Shown piece by piece: positions 1 through 13,600 of a DNA stretch of 64,000 nucleotides. A model generated the notes under the pieces. The model ran no database searches, was not told the origin of the DNA, and saw only the letters and a program-made list of their open reading frames with translations. This DNA is from Ficedula albicollis (taxonomy: Eukaryota > Chordata > Aves > Passeriformes > Muscicapidae), in contig NC_021681.1 of NCBI RefSeq assembly GCF_000247815.1, forward strand, positions 10,666,567 through 10,730,566, written 5' to 3'. A program made the translations under genes and the position numbers. The first letter of the stretch is position 1. Every line of letters starts with the position of its first letter.

Positions 1-3000
1 AATTTCAATCCATCTGATTTATCTCATCTGTGTGTAAATGAGAAATAATTGTTGGGGTATCTTTAAAAAGTGGTATATTCACTTATCTCAAACTCATCGG
101 GTGGGTTCTAGACCCTGAAGGAATTGCAAGGGAGAATAATTGCTCACAGCTGGGGAATATAGACTTTTTCTGCAGTCATAATATTGCATTATATGTGTGC
201 TCAGGGTACTGATTTATCCTGGTTACAGCAGAAAATGAGTACCTTCAAACATTAGTACTACTGTAACAAGAAACATGAAACCATTCCCATCACAAGTGTT
301 AAGTCCTCATTTTGGATTTCCTACAAACCTTTCCTGTTCAAATACAGAGAAACAGGTTAGAAAATTAAGTAGAAACATTTGTTTTGTGAAAATATAGCAA
401 AACTAAAATAGGAAGTATAAGGGAAGCAGAAGAAAAGAAAGCATTCCTTGAGTAAAGGCTGTCAAACACCTTTTGTTGGCTTGTAAATGAAAGCTTATTC
501 AGCTATTTTTTCTCTCAATATTTGAGGTCTCCATAGCAACAGCCATTTTGCAAGATGTATATATTTCATGATCTGGATATTGAGCACCTGAGTAAAGTGG
601 AATGGGAAATGCTATAACCATAACACAGGAGTTTTTAGAGTACTTTCTAGGGAAAGAAGCAGTACCTACAGACACAGAGCAACAGTTTTCTTGAAAGCAA
701 TGATAATTTTAAAAGCTTGGATTTTTTCTAAAGAAATTATGCATTTCCTTTTCTGTTCTTGTTGTGTTGTGTGATATGTGCCCTATTTTGACTACAATGT
801 CAACAACAAATTGGAGCCAGGAGCAGAATTTTTAAGCCCTGGTCAGATAACTGAAGCATGACTTTCTTAGATATGAAGCAATTGTATCTACCCTAGAGGA
901 GACCTGTTATTTTGTTTTTCCTTAAGCTAATTGGAGGTTTGTTTTGCATTGTCTCAGCATGGCAGTTTAGACACTAATCCTGCCACATAGGTCCCCTGGA
1001 CTTGAACAAGAGCATTTAATACCTGAAAATACTGAGTTCTGTGAGTGATGTTTCTGTTGGAATTCATGATTACCACAGCTAAATACAGGGGATTCAAAGA
1101 GAGGATTAAAATGTCCTGTCTGGCAGGAATTGCTACAGGCTCTTGTATTAACTGAATTATTAATCTCCATAAAGTACTTAATAGCTAAATAGTGTTTTCT
1201 ATATTTTCAGAGATAGTGTTCTCAAAGATGTCTGATTTTCCAAAGGTAAGAAAAAATGTCACTGAAGCATTTCTATTAAGGAGAAGACAGGATTCCTAGG
1301 GTGTTAATCCAGCTCTTTGAGAGGCTGAAAATCTCAGGAAGCAAGCAAAACACAAGCCACTGTCGAAGTTCTGGCAATTAGTTTTCTTTTCTCTCCCTTG
1401 CTGATTTTCCTAGCTTGGCTATGATGATACACATGTTATTTTAATGGTCATGTCCAACACAACAAAACAACCATGAACTATATTACTTATTATTGTTACT
1501 TATTATTATATGAGTTACTCTACTGTGTATGAGTAAGTTAGACAAGTCTTATCTTTAAAAAAGATAAGATCTTTGGGCTGCCCTTAGATACTGGACAGCT
1601 GTATCTGTTTCTCTAATATGTATTATAAAAGAGTGGCACTAGCTGATGCATTGACATCTAGACAAGGACAGCTTTGTAAGAAGAGTTGCCACAATGTCCA
1701 TCATCATGTATGACCATCAGTGCAGAGCTGCTTGACCTACCTCTGCAATGCTTCCTCAGCCAGGTTTTCTTATGGAATGTGTTTACTCAATGATTATAAA
1801 GATTTGGCTGCATAAGGATTGTATAGTCTGTACACTTAACCATGGAAACTGCCTTATTTATAATATTGTTGCATATTCTGATTGTCAGAAGCGTTGGCAA
1901 CATGACAAATATTCCCACTCTGTAGCTATTAACACTAAAGTTAAAGAAAGTATCCTGCAAAAACACCTGTACAGGAGCTGTTGAGATAAACTGAAGCCTA
2001 GATCAGGTAATGTCAGAGTTAATGTGGATGTGATTTGAAAAGATTTGCTCCATGTGGCCAGCATTTGACAGAATTTCCAGTTACCCAGCAGCATCTACCT
2101 TATAATCTCAGTGTCTTCCAGCACACAGGCAGTTTTCTTCTACTGGAAGTCACAACAGTAGAGTGACTTGTGTGGGAGATCAAAGCTCCCAAAGTCAGGA
2201 CAATAGAACCTCCATTTATAAATGAAAAGCAATACATTGTCCTTGATTTTACTTTATCAGCAATTATTTTTGAGCAAGTACATGATCCTCTACCCCAGTG
2301 CATTAGCTCTGCTCAGACACTATGAAAAAGAACAAGGGAACATTATCAAACTGATACTTTCAGCAGAAAGCTGAAATGGCAGTGACAGGCAAAGAAAGTG
2401 CAGCAGTGGAGCTGCAGCTTCGTTTCCAAGGGCATGTCATGCAAGGTATGAATGGACACAGAACAGCTTAGTTGAATTAGACTAGAGCAAAGCCTGCCAA
2501 TAAACAAGATCTTAGACAGGAAAATGAGGAGAATTAACAAACGGAAACAAAATATTCTTAAAAAAACCCAAAAAGGTATGATATTGTGAGCAAAATAAAA
2601 CAATAATCAAATCAATGTTTTTAGAAAAGGTTCTGGTGCTTTTTAGCAATGCAGCACAGATCCTATATGAGAGCAGAACCTCTGGACCTACAATATCTGC
2701 TATAATTTCTTATTAGTATAATCTTAGATTCTTTCCTTCTCCAGTAATATTATTAGAAATAACACTAAAAGCAATATCATGTATGCTCAGTGTTCCTACA
2801 GGCTTCAGACATTCAACACTATGCTTTTTTTGGAGCATTTTGAATTCTTATCCTAGTACTCACAATCCTTTCAGGTAATCAAAGCTATGAGATTATTGTT
2901 TTTTCTTTTCTAGCTAAGGTTTGGTCACCTTCTGACAGATTCAGTGTCTAGTAGACAATGTAAGGAATGTTTGATCACTCCATCTCCTGCTCCACCTCTT

Positions 3001-5301
3001 TTGGCTAAAACTCCAAGCATTGCATGCCTTATAAAAGAGACATGCCTCTGCCTATATGTTACCTCCCTACTGCTTTTTTTTTATAACTTCCCAGATTCCA
3101 AGTTCTCCATTACAACTCCAATTTGTCAGTACAAATGCACTCAGGAAGCTGCATCAATGTGAAGTCAAGATACTATAATTAAGGATATATCAAGGCAAAT
3201 CCTATAGCAGGATTTTAGTGCAGCACATTGTGAGTATGAACCTCCAGGACTCTGACTTAATTAAGGAAAAGAAAATAATAGGTTGTCTGTTGTTTTAGTA
3301 TCTTGAATCTATGCAGGACAGATCTCCTACAAAGCTACTGGTGATGGCTCTGGGTCAGTTCTTAGTTCCACCCAAGGAATCTCCAGAGATCAGTGCAGTC
3401 AGGACCATCAAAGCCAGGAAACCAGAAGGAAGCAGTTCAGACTATGTCCTTAACATTTTGTGACTGCACTCTTATGTTTTGTCACTACATTTTATTTTTG
3501 CATAAACATTCCCTTTGGGCACCTGGACTTCACAGCAATGGGACCTTTTCAAAGTACCTCATCCAAAGATGTCATGCTTGCTTCAAACTGCTTGTAGATG
3601 AAACAACAGCTGGATGAGAAGTACAATGAACAGGTGAACAGAGTAAGGGGTAGATTGTCTTTCATGGAGTAAGCAGCAGCCACAGTAAAGCAAATGCTTT
3701 GTTAAAGGAAGGATAGCAGTACTTTACAACAAATTATTCTTTATACTACAAACTCCAGCCGCTCCTCTGTGTCAAAAAATCCTATTTGCCCTTCTCAAGG
3801 TGACTGGAGACAGAAGGTGAATGACGTGAGCTAGAAGAGATATGGGGTAAGCCATGGTTCTCTTTTTTTATTTTGCTCTGACTTTGATTTTAACCAATTT
3901 TTTGCCTGGGTCAGTATATATCCTCAAATTTATTGTTGAATCTTAATGCTTTCTCTTCTGCAGTAAGGTGCAGTTTGACCTGTTAGCTTCTCCTTTCAAT
4001 AGATGTTTATGTGAAAACCTCAAACATCAGCTGCACAGCTGATGATTTTATGTCAGACTCTGAGATAAAATATCCCTTGATGAGAGAGACATGTAGCAAT
4101 TATGCCTCATAAAGTATATAAGTTCCAGTCCCTGAAACATCAGCATGGGTATACATCCAATTCTCCATGAGGCCATCTCCTCATCTAGGTTTTGTTATCT
4201 GCTTGCAGACTGATCTTGTTTTGTTTTTAAAGGAAAAAGGGGTAAAGTAATTGTGACAGTGATAATTTGCAATCCATGCCAGATAAGCCAGCCCTTTGGA
4301 GCTGTTGCTTTTGTGGTAGGTGAGGGAGAAGCAGGTGATATTGTAGGTGTACACTTTTGTTGTAGGTGATGAAGCAGGGTTTCTGCTCCTGTGGTTTTTT
4401 TGTTCATTTGGTGACAGCTGGATGTTAGTCCCTTCATGCCATCAGTCTCTCTACAGCTTGTCTGTCCCAGTGGGGAGCAGTGACAGAGCAGAAGTCTGAG
4501 TTTATATATCTACTTTTCGTAATTCATTAAAGGTGAGAAATGAGGCCTCTGTGAATTGAATTACTCTGATGCAGAATGCTTTCCAGCAGTTTATAAACCT
4601 ATCCCCCAGGGTTTCAGTGTTAGCCAAAAGAGGACATGCATTTTTTTAATCTTGGTTTTCTAGATTCCCATAAAATAAAAATAGGCACAAAAAAATACAT
4701 TCTTTCTTTCTGCATAATGGCATTTCAACAAAATACCCATGGCATTTGTACCAATGTATAGAAAATTAGCTGCTTGCCTGTTGAGGTGGCATGGTATTAA
4801 CAGTCCTTGTCTCCATGCTACTGAGTAATTGAGATCATCTTTCTTTACTGATGGATCATGTGAAGGCCTAAGAAAAATATCACTGTGCTGCACCTGAATT
4901 TTTTATAAATAAATAACAGAAATTGAGCTAATGATATTGTTTCTTGCAGTAATTGCATCAATTAAAATAATGAAACACTGTGGGAGTTTCATTTCTAAAG
5001 TTCTTATTTAAAACCCAAAGAAATTCACTGTGGGCCTAGGGCTCTCTCCCATGTGGTTTACATAAATTTGGAACATGGGAGGGTTTCAAAGCACTTATGC
5101 ACCAGCAATTAAGTATTTAATTACTCCCTTCTATTAGATCCTGTTGTTAAATCCAGTTCATAATGCATGAACATTCTGGGCTATCGAGGCAGGAGCTTCA
5201 AACCATGCCAGACCAAATAACTATCTCAGGCAGAGGTCATTAACTGGAGTAGTAACCCTTGTGGTATTTACACATATGTAATATATAAACTCTAGTAATG
5301 G
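1..5301. other. Single-copy AT-rich DNA, no gene recognised
   Basis: No open frame exceeds 85 codons on either strand and none shows a recognisable domain. I see no transposon end, no tRNA-like fold and no exon-like conservation pattern that I could name. Local items are a 10-bp-stem hairpin at 1547-1569 and an AT-rich stretch at 4915-4975 dense in TAAT-type words. Confidence 0.6.
1547..1569. repeat. Perfect inverted repeat with two AGATAAG words
   Basis: The arms TCTTATCTTT (1547-1556) and AAAGATAAGA (1560-1569) are exact reverse complements separated by AAA. Each arm contains AGATAAG, which fits the WGATAR consensus of GATA-family zinc-finger factors, so the site reads as a head-to-head GATA pair. 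The structure is seen directly; a regulatory role is only a possibility. Confidence 0.5.
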
Positions 5302-5586
5302 TGTGCTGAGGGAAGATGGGGGTGTTGGTTGCTCTGCAGTCCTAAGAGCAAGTCCAGCTCCACCAGGCACTGCAGCTGATCAGTTCTTATACAGGCAAGT
5401 GGCACTCCCACCAGGCACTGCAGCTGATCAGTTCTTATATGCACTGAGTTTTGAGTCCATGATAGGCAAGTGGCACTTGTGCTGAGGGAAGATGGGGGTG
5501 TTGGTTGCTCTGCAGTCCTAAGAGCAAGTCCAGCTCCACCAGGCACTGCAGCTGATCAGTTCTTATACAGGCAAGTGGCACTCCCA
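5302..5586. repeat. Nested direct duplication, 109-bp unit
   Basis: Positions 5302-5410 recur at 5478-5586 without a difference that I can see, 176 bp apart. The 67-bp spacer is itself built from partial copies: 5409-5439 repeats the CACCAGGCACTGCAGCTGAT segment also found near 5361 and 5537, and 5464-5477 repeats AGGCAAGTGGCACT from 5393-5406. This suggests at least two successive duplication steps. No coding content is recognised. Confidence 0.9.
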
Positions 5587-7223
5587 GGCTGCAGCAATGG
5601 ACTGTGAACTTCTCATAAAAATAACCTCTGCCTTTGAAGAGCCCACCCCAAACACATCACCTTTCCTTCTGCAAGATAAATACTCCTCTTTAGTAAGATC
5701 TAACATAGTTTTCACCCTGAGGCCACTAACAACATAGGGCTCAGAAGTTAATATATTGACCCATACCACAAACTAAATTTTTAGCTGAGTATTAACTGAA
5801 GTATGGTGAGCTCTCTTCAGTAAATGAGATTTGTATTGAATAAAATGACTGACATGGAACTAGCATGAATTTCTTAGTGAGTTTGCTTTAAATGTGCCTT
5901 AGGAGCTCAGTAATATAAATCACAGGACTTCCATTATTTAACTTTTAATCTCAGCTTTTAATAGCTTCATAATTCACTGTTGTTTTTAATTACCATTCAT
6001 ATGTCCAACAACAACAAAAAATAGGCTCAGAGAAAAAGAAATCAAGCATCAGAACATGATTTTGATTTAGAAACATTCATAGTATTAAAATAGAACTGTT
6101 GCTCCTAGCTAAACTGTTTGAATTATACATTTATTCATTTCCTCTGGTTTCTGTGGTGCTGTTTTGGAATATTTTTTCAACCACTGATTTACATTTTATG
6201 TTCAAGCCGAAATTCCACTTTTATATTAGAAGATATTAGGACAGCTATATAATTTATTAATTCATCAAAGTAAACTCCGTATTCTACCACAAGTGTCTCA
6301 TGTTGGCTGCTCATCAACCAGCAAGTGCCACAGGGACAGTGAATCAGAACATTTCTGGGGCGTCTGCAGAAATCTAAGATTCAGGAAAGCAAATGGAAAC
6401 CCCAGTGTGCTGTGGGTGAGAGCCAGCCAGGAGGCATGTCAAAGTCCAAATGGCATCCTGAGGCAAAAATGCATGCTGTTAACCATGCCACTTTGGTTTA
6501 TGGGAAGAAATAAACTTGTGATAATAATTCTTTGCCAGCCATTCGTTTTCCCAAATCTAAACTGCAGCTGATGTATCTTACAGTGCTATTGAAGCTAGGA
6601 TGCATTGGAAAAATTCCTGATCCACTTCAGTGTGAGTACAGCCAAGACAAACTGCTCACTGTAAAGGAATAACTTGATTTAAATTTTGCGTTTCATTGAG
6701 TCCAGTAGTGCTGCACCTGCTTTCAGCTTACACTTTTATATTTTACAAGTAGCAAGGCGCAAAGAGAAGCCTCCTTTTAATTTTTGTCCCAATCAGATTT
6801 CTCTTTAGCCTATCTCCCTGCTTTCCTGCTCTGGAGTGGGGCAGAAACCAGCATGGAGAAGGGTGAGGGAAGGTGCCACCCTGCACATCCAGAGGAGCCC
6901 CCACTGCCAAAACACTCCACTGGAGCACCCAGTTTGGATCACTCTCCCTTGCAACACTGGCTGCAGCTGTCTTTGGATCAGGCACTCAGCAGAGACTAAA
7001 CACAACTGCTTCAATGTCAGAAGTTAATCATGTTGGATTAATTAATTAGAAATTAAACTGCTGTCATCCCTCTTTGTTCCTTCTCATCAGGACATCTTCC
7101 TCCTTCATCTGCAGCAGAGTTCAGCTGAGGCAGAGCACAGCAGAATGCAGACATGTAGCTTGCACAACTACAGTGGGAAGTAGATGTGGGTACATCTATG
7201 TATATACACAAAGACATATGTTT
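5587..7223. other. Single-copy DNA, no gene recognised
   Basis: Short open frames only, the longest 92 codons at 6293-6571, with overlapping open frames on both strands at 6740-7030 where GC content is higher. None resembles a known protein. No transposon sequence is recognised. Confidence 0.55.
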
Positions 7224-7266
7224 TAAATAGACATATATACATAGATATATATATATATACACACAC
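7224..7266. repeat. AT/AC dinucleotide microsatellite
   Basis: An irregular AT-rich lead-in is followed by a clean (AT) run at 7245-7259 that passes into an (AC) run ending at 7266. The array is short and is expected to vary in length between individuals. Confidence 0.85.
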
Positions 7267-7514
7267 TGAATAGTTGTCACTATAAATAAATAGTGTAAAG
7301 AAATGCAATATTTACAGATAAATTTAAATCATAAGCTCTCGCTATCCAGAATCCAAGCAGCTTTTCTGTCAAATTCAGAGATAAAAAAAAAAATAAGGGG
7401 AAATTATGGCTGTATTGCCATCTGGAGGATCTGTGTGTCATGACTGGCTCTCCAGGATGGGATGTGTGTGGTGTCTCTGAGCACAGGGGTTTAACTGTAG
7501 AGAAATGAAGGTCC

Positions 7515-7622
7515 TGGAATTGAGGTTACCAGTAGGGGTAATTTGAGTCAGCTAATCGTGTTGTTACACTTGGAATTGAGGTTACCAGTAGGGGTAATTT
7601 GAATCAGCTAATCGTGTTACAC
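7515..7622. repeat. Tandem duplication, 56-bp unit
   Basis: 7515-7570 is followed immediately by a second copy at 7571-7622. The copies differ by one substitution (GAGTCAG against GAATCAG) and by a 3-bp difference near the end (GTGTTGTTAC against GTGTTAC). The exact adjacency points to tandem duplication, not to two transposon insertions. Confidence 0.92.
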
Positions 7623-8372
7623 CTTTTATCAGTCTTCGTACCTGAATTAATAGCTCCTAAGCCTGGACACTTAATTTATTTTTGTGCTCTAGAGATGACA
7701 TGTCTGTGCCTTCAAAATAAACTCCTGGGTGTCTCCTCTTGGTTAAAGGAAGAGGCAGGAGGGATGGTGTTGGCAATGGAAGGGGTCAGGATTCAATGCT
7801 TCCTTTCAGCTTTATTTCCTTTGATGATGACTTGCAGTTTTAGGTCCCATCTAAATTTTAAAATTAGGAAAATTAGTTCTTCGTGAAGAAAGCTCTATTT
7901 TAAAACCAAAGATCAATTTTAAAATTGAACCTGTTTCATTCACGCCGAGGACATCTAAAAGCCTGAAATGAAATCCTGCCAAAGCCATTAAGTATTCTTG
8001 TGCAGACTCTTCCCCCTTCTCCCTGCTGCCAGGGACCACCAAAGGGAAGAAATGGTTCCTTTGGTGAAAATGATCCAAGTATGAGGCATAATATCCCTTG
8101 GAGTACAGAAAGCATGATCATCCCAGCACGGGCTGCACAAAGTGGACTCATCTCCCATTTGTATATTTACAGGGACCTCCCCAGTGCTGTCCTGAGTGTT
8201 CTGAGCATCCTGCAGGCACAGTATTGCTGCAGTCTGCAGGGTGTCAGGAGGGGACAGAGCCCTCATCACACTGTCCTCCTCACCTGAAGGACACAGCTTT
8301 TCCCTTTCTCTGGCACCCGATGAAGATGTGCCCCGAGGATGGTTTCACCGTGAACCAAGGGACGCAAAGGAC
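7623..8372. other. Single-copy flank of the C-rich array, no gene recognised
   Basis: Overlapping open frames of 75-95 codons occur on both strands at 7600-8290 without any domain that I recognise. GC content rises towards the hexanucleotide array. Confidence 0.5.
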
Positions 8373-8993
<621 letters not shown>

Positions 8994-10477
8994 GGCTCCA
9001 GGGGCAGGACAGGCTCCGCGGGACGCTGCCCCACCTGCCCGACCCTTGCTGTCCCTGGGCATTCATTCACTGCCAGCCTCGCACCCAGTTCCTGCCTCAG
9101 TCACCAGCTCTAGATTCCCGGTCTGCTGTGCCACTGCATGGCCGCACGCAGAAATGCAGGTCTGGGGAGGAACTTGTGCGCTCTTTCTTTCCCTGTGATA
9201 ACAATGAGCACAAAAATCAATTAAATTAAGGAGGCTGTAACAGTGATAGCAAAATGATGAGCAGGCACCACTTGGAATTACAAAAATTCCTGATCCCACA
9301 CATGGATAAATGTGCTCACGTGTGAGTTTTCCCATTATAATTTTTGTTGTGTTATATGTTCTTGCTTAGAGCAATTAGCCTTTTAACAACCTCTCTTTCA
9401 GAAGAAGAAGAAGTAACTTTGGTTCCTGATAATTAGTGAAACACTTATTTTCTGTATTGTTATGTCTGGACAGATGGCAGCCATTCCTAATACGTCTTTA
9501 TAGTACTAAAAACAGTACTTTAAAAATAACGTTAGCCGAAGATAATGCTAGTAAAGCAATACCACATACTGCTATATTATATTTCCCCAGAAAAGAGATG
9601 CCAGCAGCTGCAGCACAGTAGCTGAAGCATAGCATTTCTCCTTGTGTTAACCTAGACACTGCAAGGGGGCAGCCAGCCACAAAAGATGCTTCCCTCCAAT
9701 TATTGTACTTATCTAGGAAATAATCTGAAAAGGGCCATCTGACAGGCAGGATGCCATCTTTCTATTGCTAAGCAACCCCTGATATCTCTTTTCAGGAGAA
9801 GTGATCAGATTCCTGAGGAGCACAGAGCTGAATTTAAAGAAGCCTTTTTTCCTTCTATATTTCTTTTATTCTCTCTCTCTCTCTCATTTTTTTCCATTTT
9901 TTTTAACTACACAAAACAACTACTGATGGTCCTATAATGACAAAAAATAGAACTGGGAAGAGCTTACGAGGCAAAAGACAAGCAAAATATGAGCTTCAGA
10001 CTGAAGTCAATAAGACAAAGTTGATAATGATGGCCCAAATGACCGTCAAGCATAGCTGACAAGGATGCTAAAGAGTATTAAATACACCACTCTATGCAGA
10101 AAATTTGGGTTGGAGAGAAAAAGTGGGAGAAAACTGAGAGGTAGACTACATCTTCTTTACGTTATGCTTTCCCATTCCTTTTGTCCCATTTGGTTTAACT
10201 TTCTTTCTTCTAGCTCCTATTTGGCAACAATTCAGCAGCATATGTGTTGAGATTGAACACGTACTTTCACCCATTTTTGTTGCTTGCTAAGGCTCTCAGT
10301 GCTACCTTTTTGCTGGTCCCCTGTTTTCCTTTCTCCTTGTCTCTGGGGTCACAGGTTTCTGCCTTTTACTGCTCTTCCAACAGCTCTCACTTAACAAAGC
10401 AAGTATATTTTAAATTGACAGTATGTCTATAGTGGTGTCTTGAAACCAGTTGTTTATACAGTGGTACTTTTCAGGGT
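8994..10477. other. Single-copy DNA, no gene recognised
   Basis: GC-rich to about 9060, then AT-rich. A short (CT) run lies at 9870-9885. Open frames do not exceed 90 codons and are unrecognised. Confidence 0.55.
9870..9885. repeat. Short (CT)n microsatellite
   Basis: Eight consecutive TC/CT dinucleotides lie in a wider pyrimidine-rich tract at about 9843-9904. Confidence 0.85.
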
Positions 10478-10609
10478 GATAAACATACCCAGTTTGTTTA
10501 GACAGAGTAGAGTGCTCTGTCTCATGTTGGCTGTTTTCTCATTGAGCGATAAACATACCCAGTTTGTTTAGACAGAGTAAAGTGCTCTGTCTCATGTTGG
10601 CTGTTTTCT
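10478..10609. repeat. Near-tandem duplication, 62-bp unit
   Basis: 10478-10539 recurs at 10548-10609 with an 8-bp spacer. One substitution separates the copies (GAGTAGAGTG against GAGTAAAGTG). No transposon hallmark is visible. Confidence 0.92.
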
Positions 10610-13600
10610 TTGTGTTACCACAAGCAGAAAGTGGTTTCTTGTGCATACAGGGGTTGCCTTATTCTTTTTTTTTTCCTAACCACAAAGAAATTATTTGTGT
10701 CCACACTGATCTTTTCAGTTGATGCAGATAGCAAAGGACTCGGTCAAAATTTTCTCCGAACAGCTCCAGATCTCAGATCAAGTTCTCCCACCAGTGAATA
10801 GAGGGCATAGCACAAGATCTTCCTTTTCCTGCTTGCCCTCTGCCTTCTCTGCCTGGATACTATGAAGTCAATCCATAATCAAGAAGCTCAGTTTAACCCC
10901 TTAAACTCAATGGTTGCTCAGCAGACATCACACTATGAATAAGGATATTCTTTCCCAGTCTCCCAACCTCAAGCACATACTGAAGACACAGTCTAGCTCA
11001 AACATACTAGTGCTCAATTAAATCCATTGTCTCACATTTATGTAGCAATACAGAAATTTTCAGATACCCATACAGATGTTGAGTAGAAATTATTACACTG
11101 AATAAGCTCAGAGCTGGAATGAAAAAATGCCCACACAGGATGTATTTGCAGTTATCTTTCCAGTTGCAATGAATACCTGGAGTGAGTATGGCTTGAGTTT
11201 TACTGCTCTTTCTCTTTTTGTGAATGATGGTAGCAAAAGCACCTGTCAATATAAGGGTGAATACCAGTGTGGTGGGCAAAGCAGCTTCTGAAATTATAGT
11301 CAGTTAAGGACAGTTTGGGAGTATATAACTGAGATAAATTCATCAGGTCAATTAGGCAAAGAAATAATTAACATATCAGAGAATGAGGCAAGGGAAAATT
11401 CCTGATGAGGAGGAATCTGTGAGAACCAGAGGGTTTTGTGGTGCAGGGTTATCTCCTGTAGTGAATTGCCTTTATGGAGCCACAGTTTTCTCAACAAGGA
11501 TCTCCCACAGGGGTGAAAGAAATCTTCCTATTCTAAAAGACCTCAAAATAATTCAAGCTGTCTGCCAGTAATTAAATCCATTACACTAGCAACAGGTGGT
11601 AAAGCTGTAATTTTTTCACATCTGTTATCATTTTCATGAGTCAGTGTGTATTCATTGCAAGAGCTGGGTAAACCACAGAGCAGAGAGAGCTGGGTTGATG
11701 GCTGTCATCCAGGCAGCCGCTGTGCTCACTCCTGTAGTTATCTGAAGAGCAGAGCAGAGGGGATGTGAGAATATCTGGTAGGCAGGAAGGGGTTTGGGCA
11801 GGATTCCAAAGGGTAGGAAGGCAGGGATTTAAAAGGCAGTGAAAAGATTTCATAGGTTCTTTATAGAGAAGAGTAAGAAAGAAAAAGGGAACCTTGGTTG
11901 AGTTTAGAACATTACCTTGATATACCTTCCCTAACACAGACTTTCTGTGTGGCCTGGAATATATTCCTTGGTTGTTCTGGCTTAGAACATTTAAAAACTA
12001 AAATCCCTGAGAAATGTCGTATTCCCTAAGGACAACAGGCATAGGACAGCTCCCATGTAGTAGGTGATTTTACCTCTGTCTCCAAATCACAATGCATTTG
12101 TGCAAACTGGCTGCTGGGAATAAGGTGCCATGATTAAGAGGTCTGGGTATGTTGCAAGAAGAATTCTATCAAAGAGCTTGCTAAGACCAAAAAGTGTTTT
12201 TAATGCAAAGAGCACATGGAATGGCCACAGCCCTGGGTTGCTCTGTAATGCAGCAGGTCGTACATATCACTCCTAAGAGCAGGAAAGAATCCTTCTACTG
12301 GGATGTGCACTGTGTTCACTGCTCTGGAGAGCAGCTGCAGCATTTTGCTGTACTTCAGGAATCTTGACTTCCCAAGAACATTTTCCAAGCCTTTTCCACC
12401 TTCCTCCAAACACCACACCTTCTTTAACTCGGAGAGAAAAGACTCTGTAGCTTCAGCTGTCTTTTCCTTTCCTGACTACTGGCAATAAGTATGTATGGAG
12501 AGGTGAGAAAAGTTCACAATCAGTTTACATCCAACAGCAGTGACACAAGGTTTCAGGTTTTGTGTAGGACGTGCTTCCTTTATAGCTCTCATCAAAGACT
12601 GGTGTCTTCTCCAGTAGCTCCTTGCATGGCAGTATTTAGGATACCTGTTATTGCATTGAGCCACAGTTTTGTAGTGAGTAAATAATTGTTCACTTAAAGG
12701 ATCTTTAAAAAGCCAGTTTAGAACAAAAATATATGTAATTGAGTTATTGCTGGAGGAATTTCTTTAATTATATCTTGTTCCATGGCAATGAATAGATTAC
12801 TGTAATTCTTTTTAAAGAATCATCATTTAACTCTACTGGAATTTGAACTAACAGAATTTTGCAATTGTTTAATGTTAATAGTTATCATTAAGCTGAAGCT
12901 TCTTGGCTGAGATCCATGGTAAGGGGCAGGGTTTATCCAGCAGATCTTTGCTTTTCTGGAAGCTCTCCCATGGGCAGAGCCACAGATCACTCAACTCCTA
13001 ACCACATCCTCATTGCATTACTCTAAACTCCCATGTGGCCAAAAGACCATCAGGGACCACATATTTTCTTAATAAATTTAGACACGGGAAATTAATAATC
13101 CTTGAACTGTCTAAACCTCAAAACAATTATTGTAGAGTTCTGGATGGAGATAGAAATGTTGCAGACAAAGGCAGTCCAGGCATCCTTCCCACCCTCTTTA
13201 TCTTCCCTTTCATATCCTTGTCTTTGGAACTGGGCCCTTGCCATCATTGTAGGCAGCCCCTCAACTCAGCCATTCTTGCCCAAAGGCATCCCAGAAGTGT
13301 CCAAGATCCACAGACACCAGAGCATCACCACAGATCCTTGTGTGAGTGTCCTTTCCAGCTGTGGGCGACGCTGGCGCTTCTGCCAAGGCAGCAGCAGGGC
13401 CTCCAAGCACCCTCATCTCATTATTCCAAGGACAAAATAAGCAGGAAAAAGGATATCAAGTTCCCCCATTCTCAAAAAACTGGATAACTAGCCCTTATTT
13501 TGTGGGAGAGTGTTTTCCCAGTGAAGGCCAAAGTCATGGTTCAAGTGTGGTTCTTCACTGAAATAATTAAGTTCAGAGTTTCATGTGGTGGCACTGACTG

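Noticed and set aside
13035..13487. 150-codon plus-strand open frame
   Set aside because: Overlapped by other open frames in a GC-richer patch; no recognised motif or exon structure.
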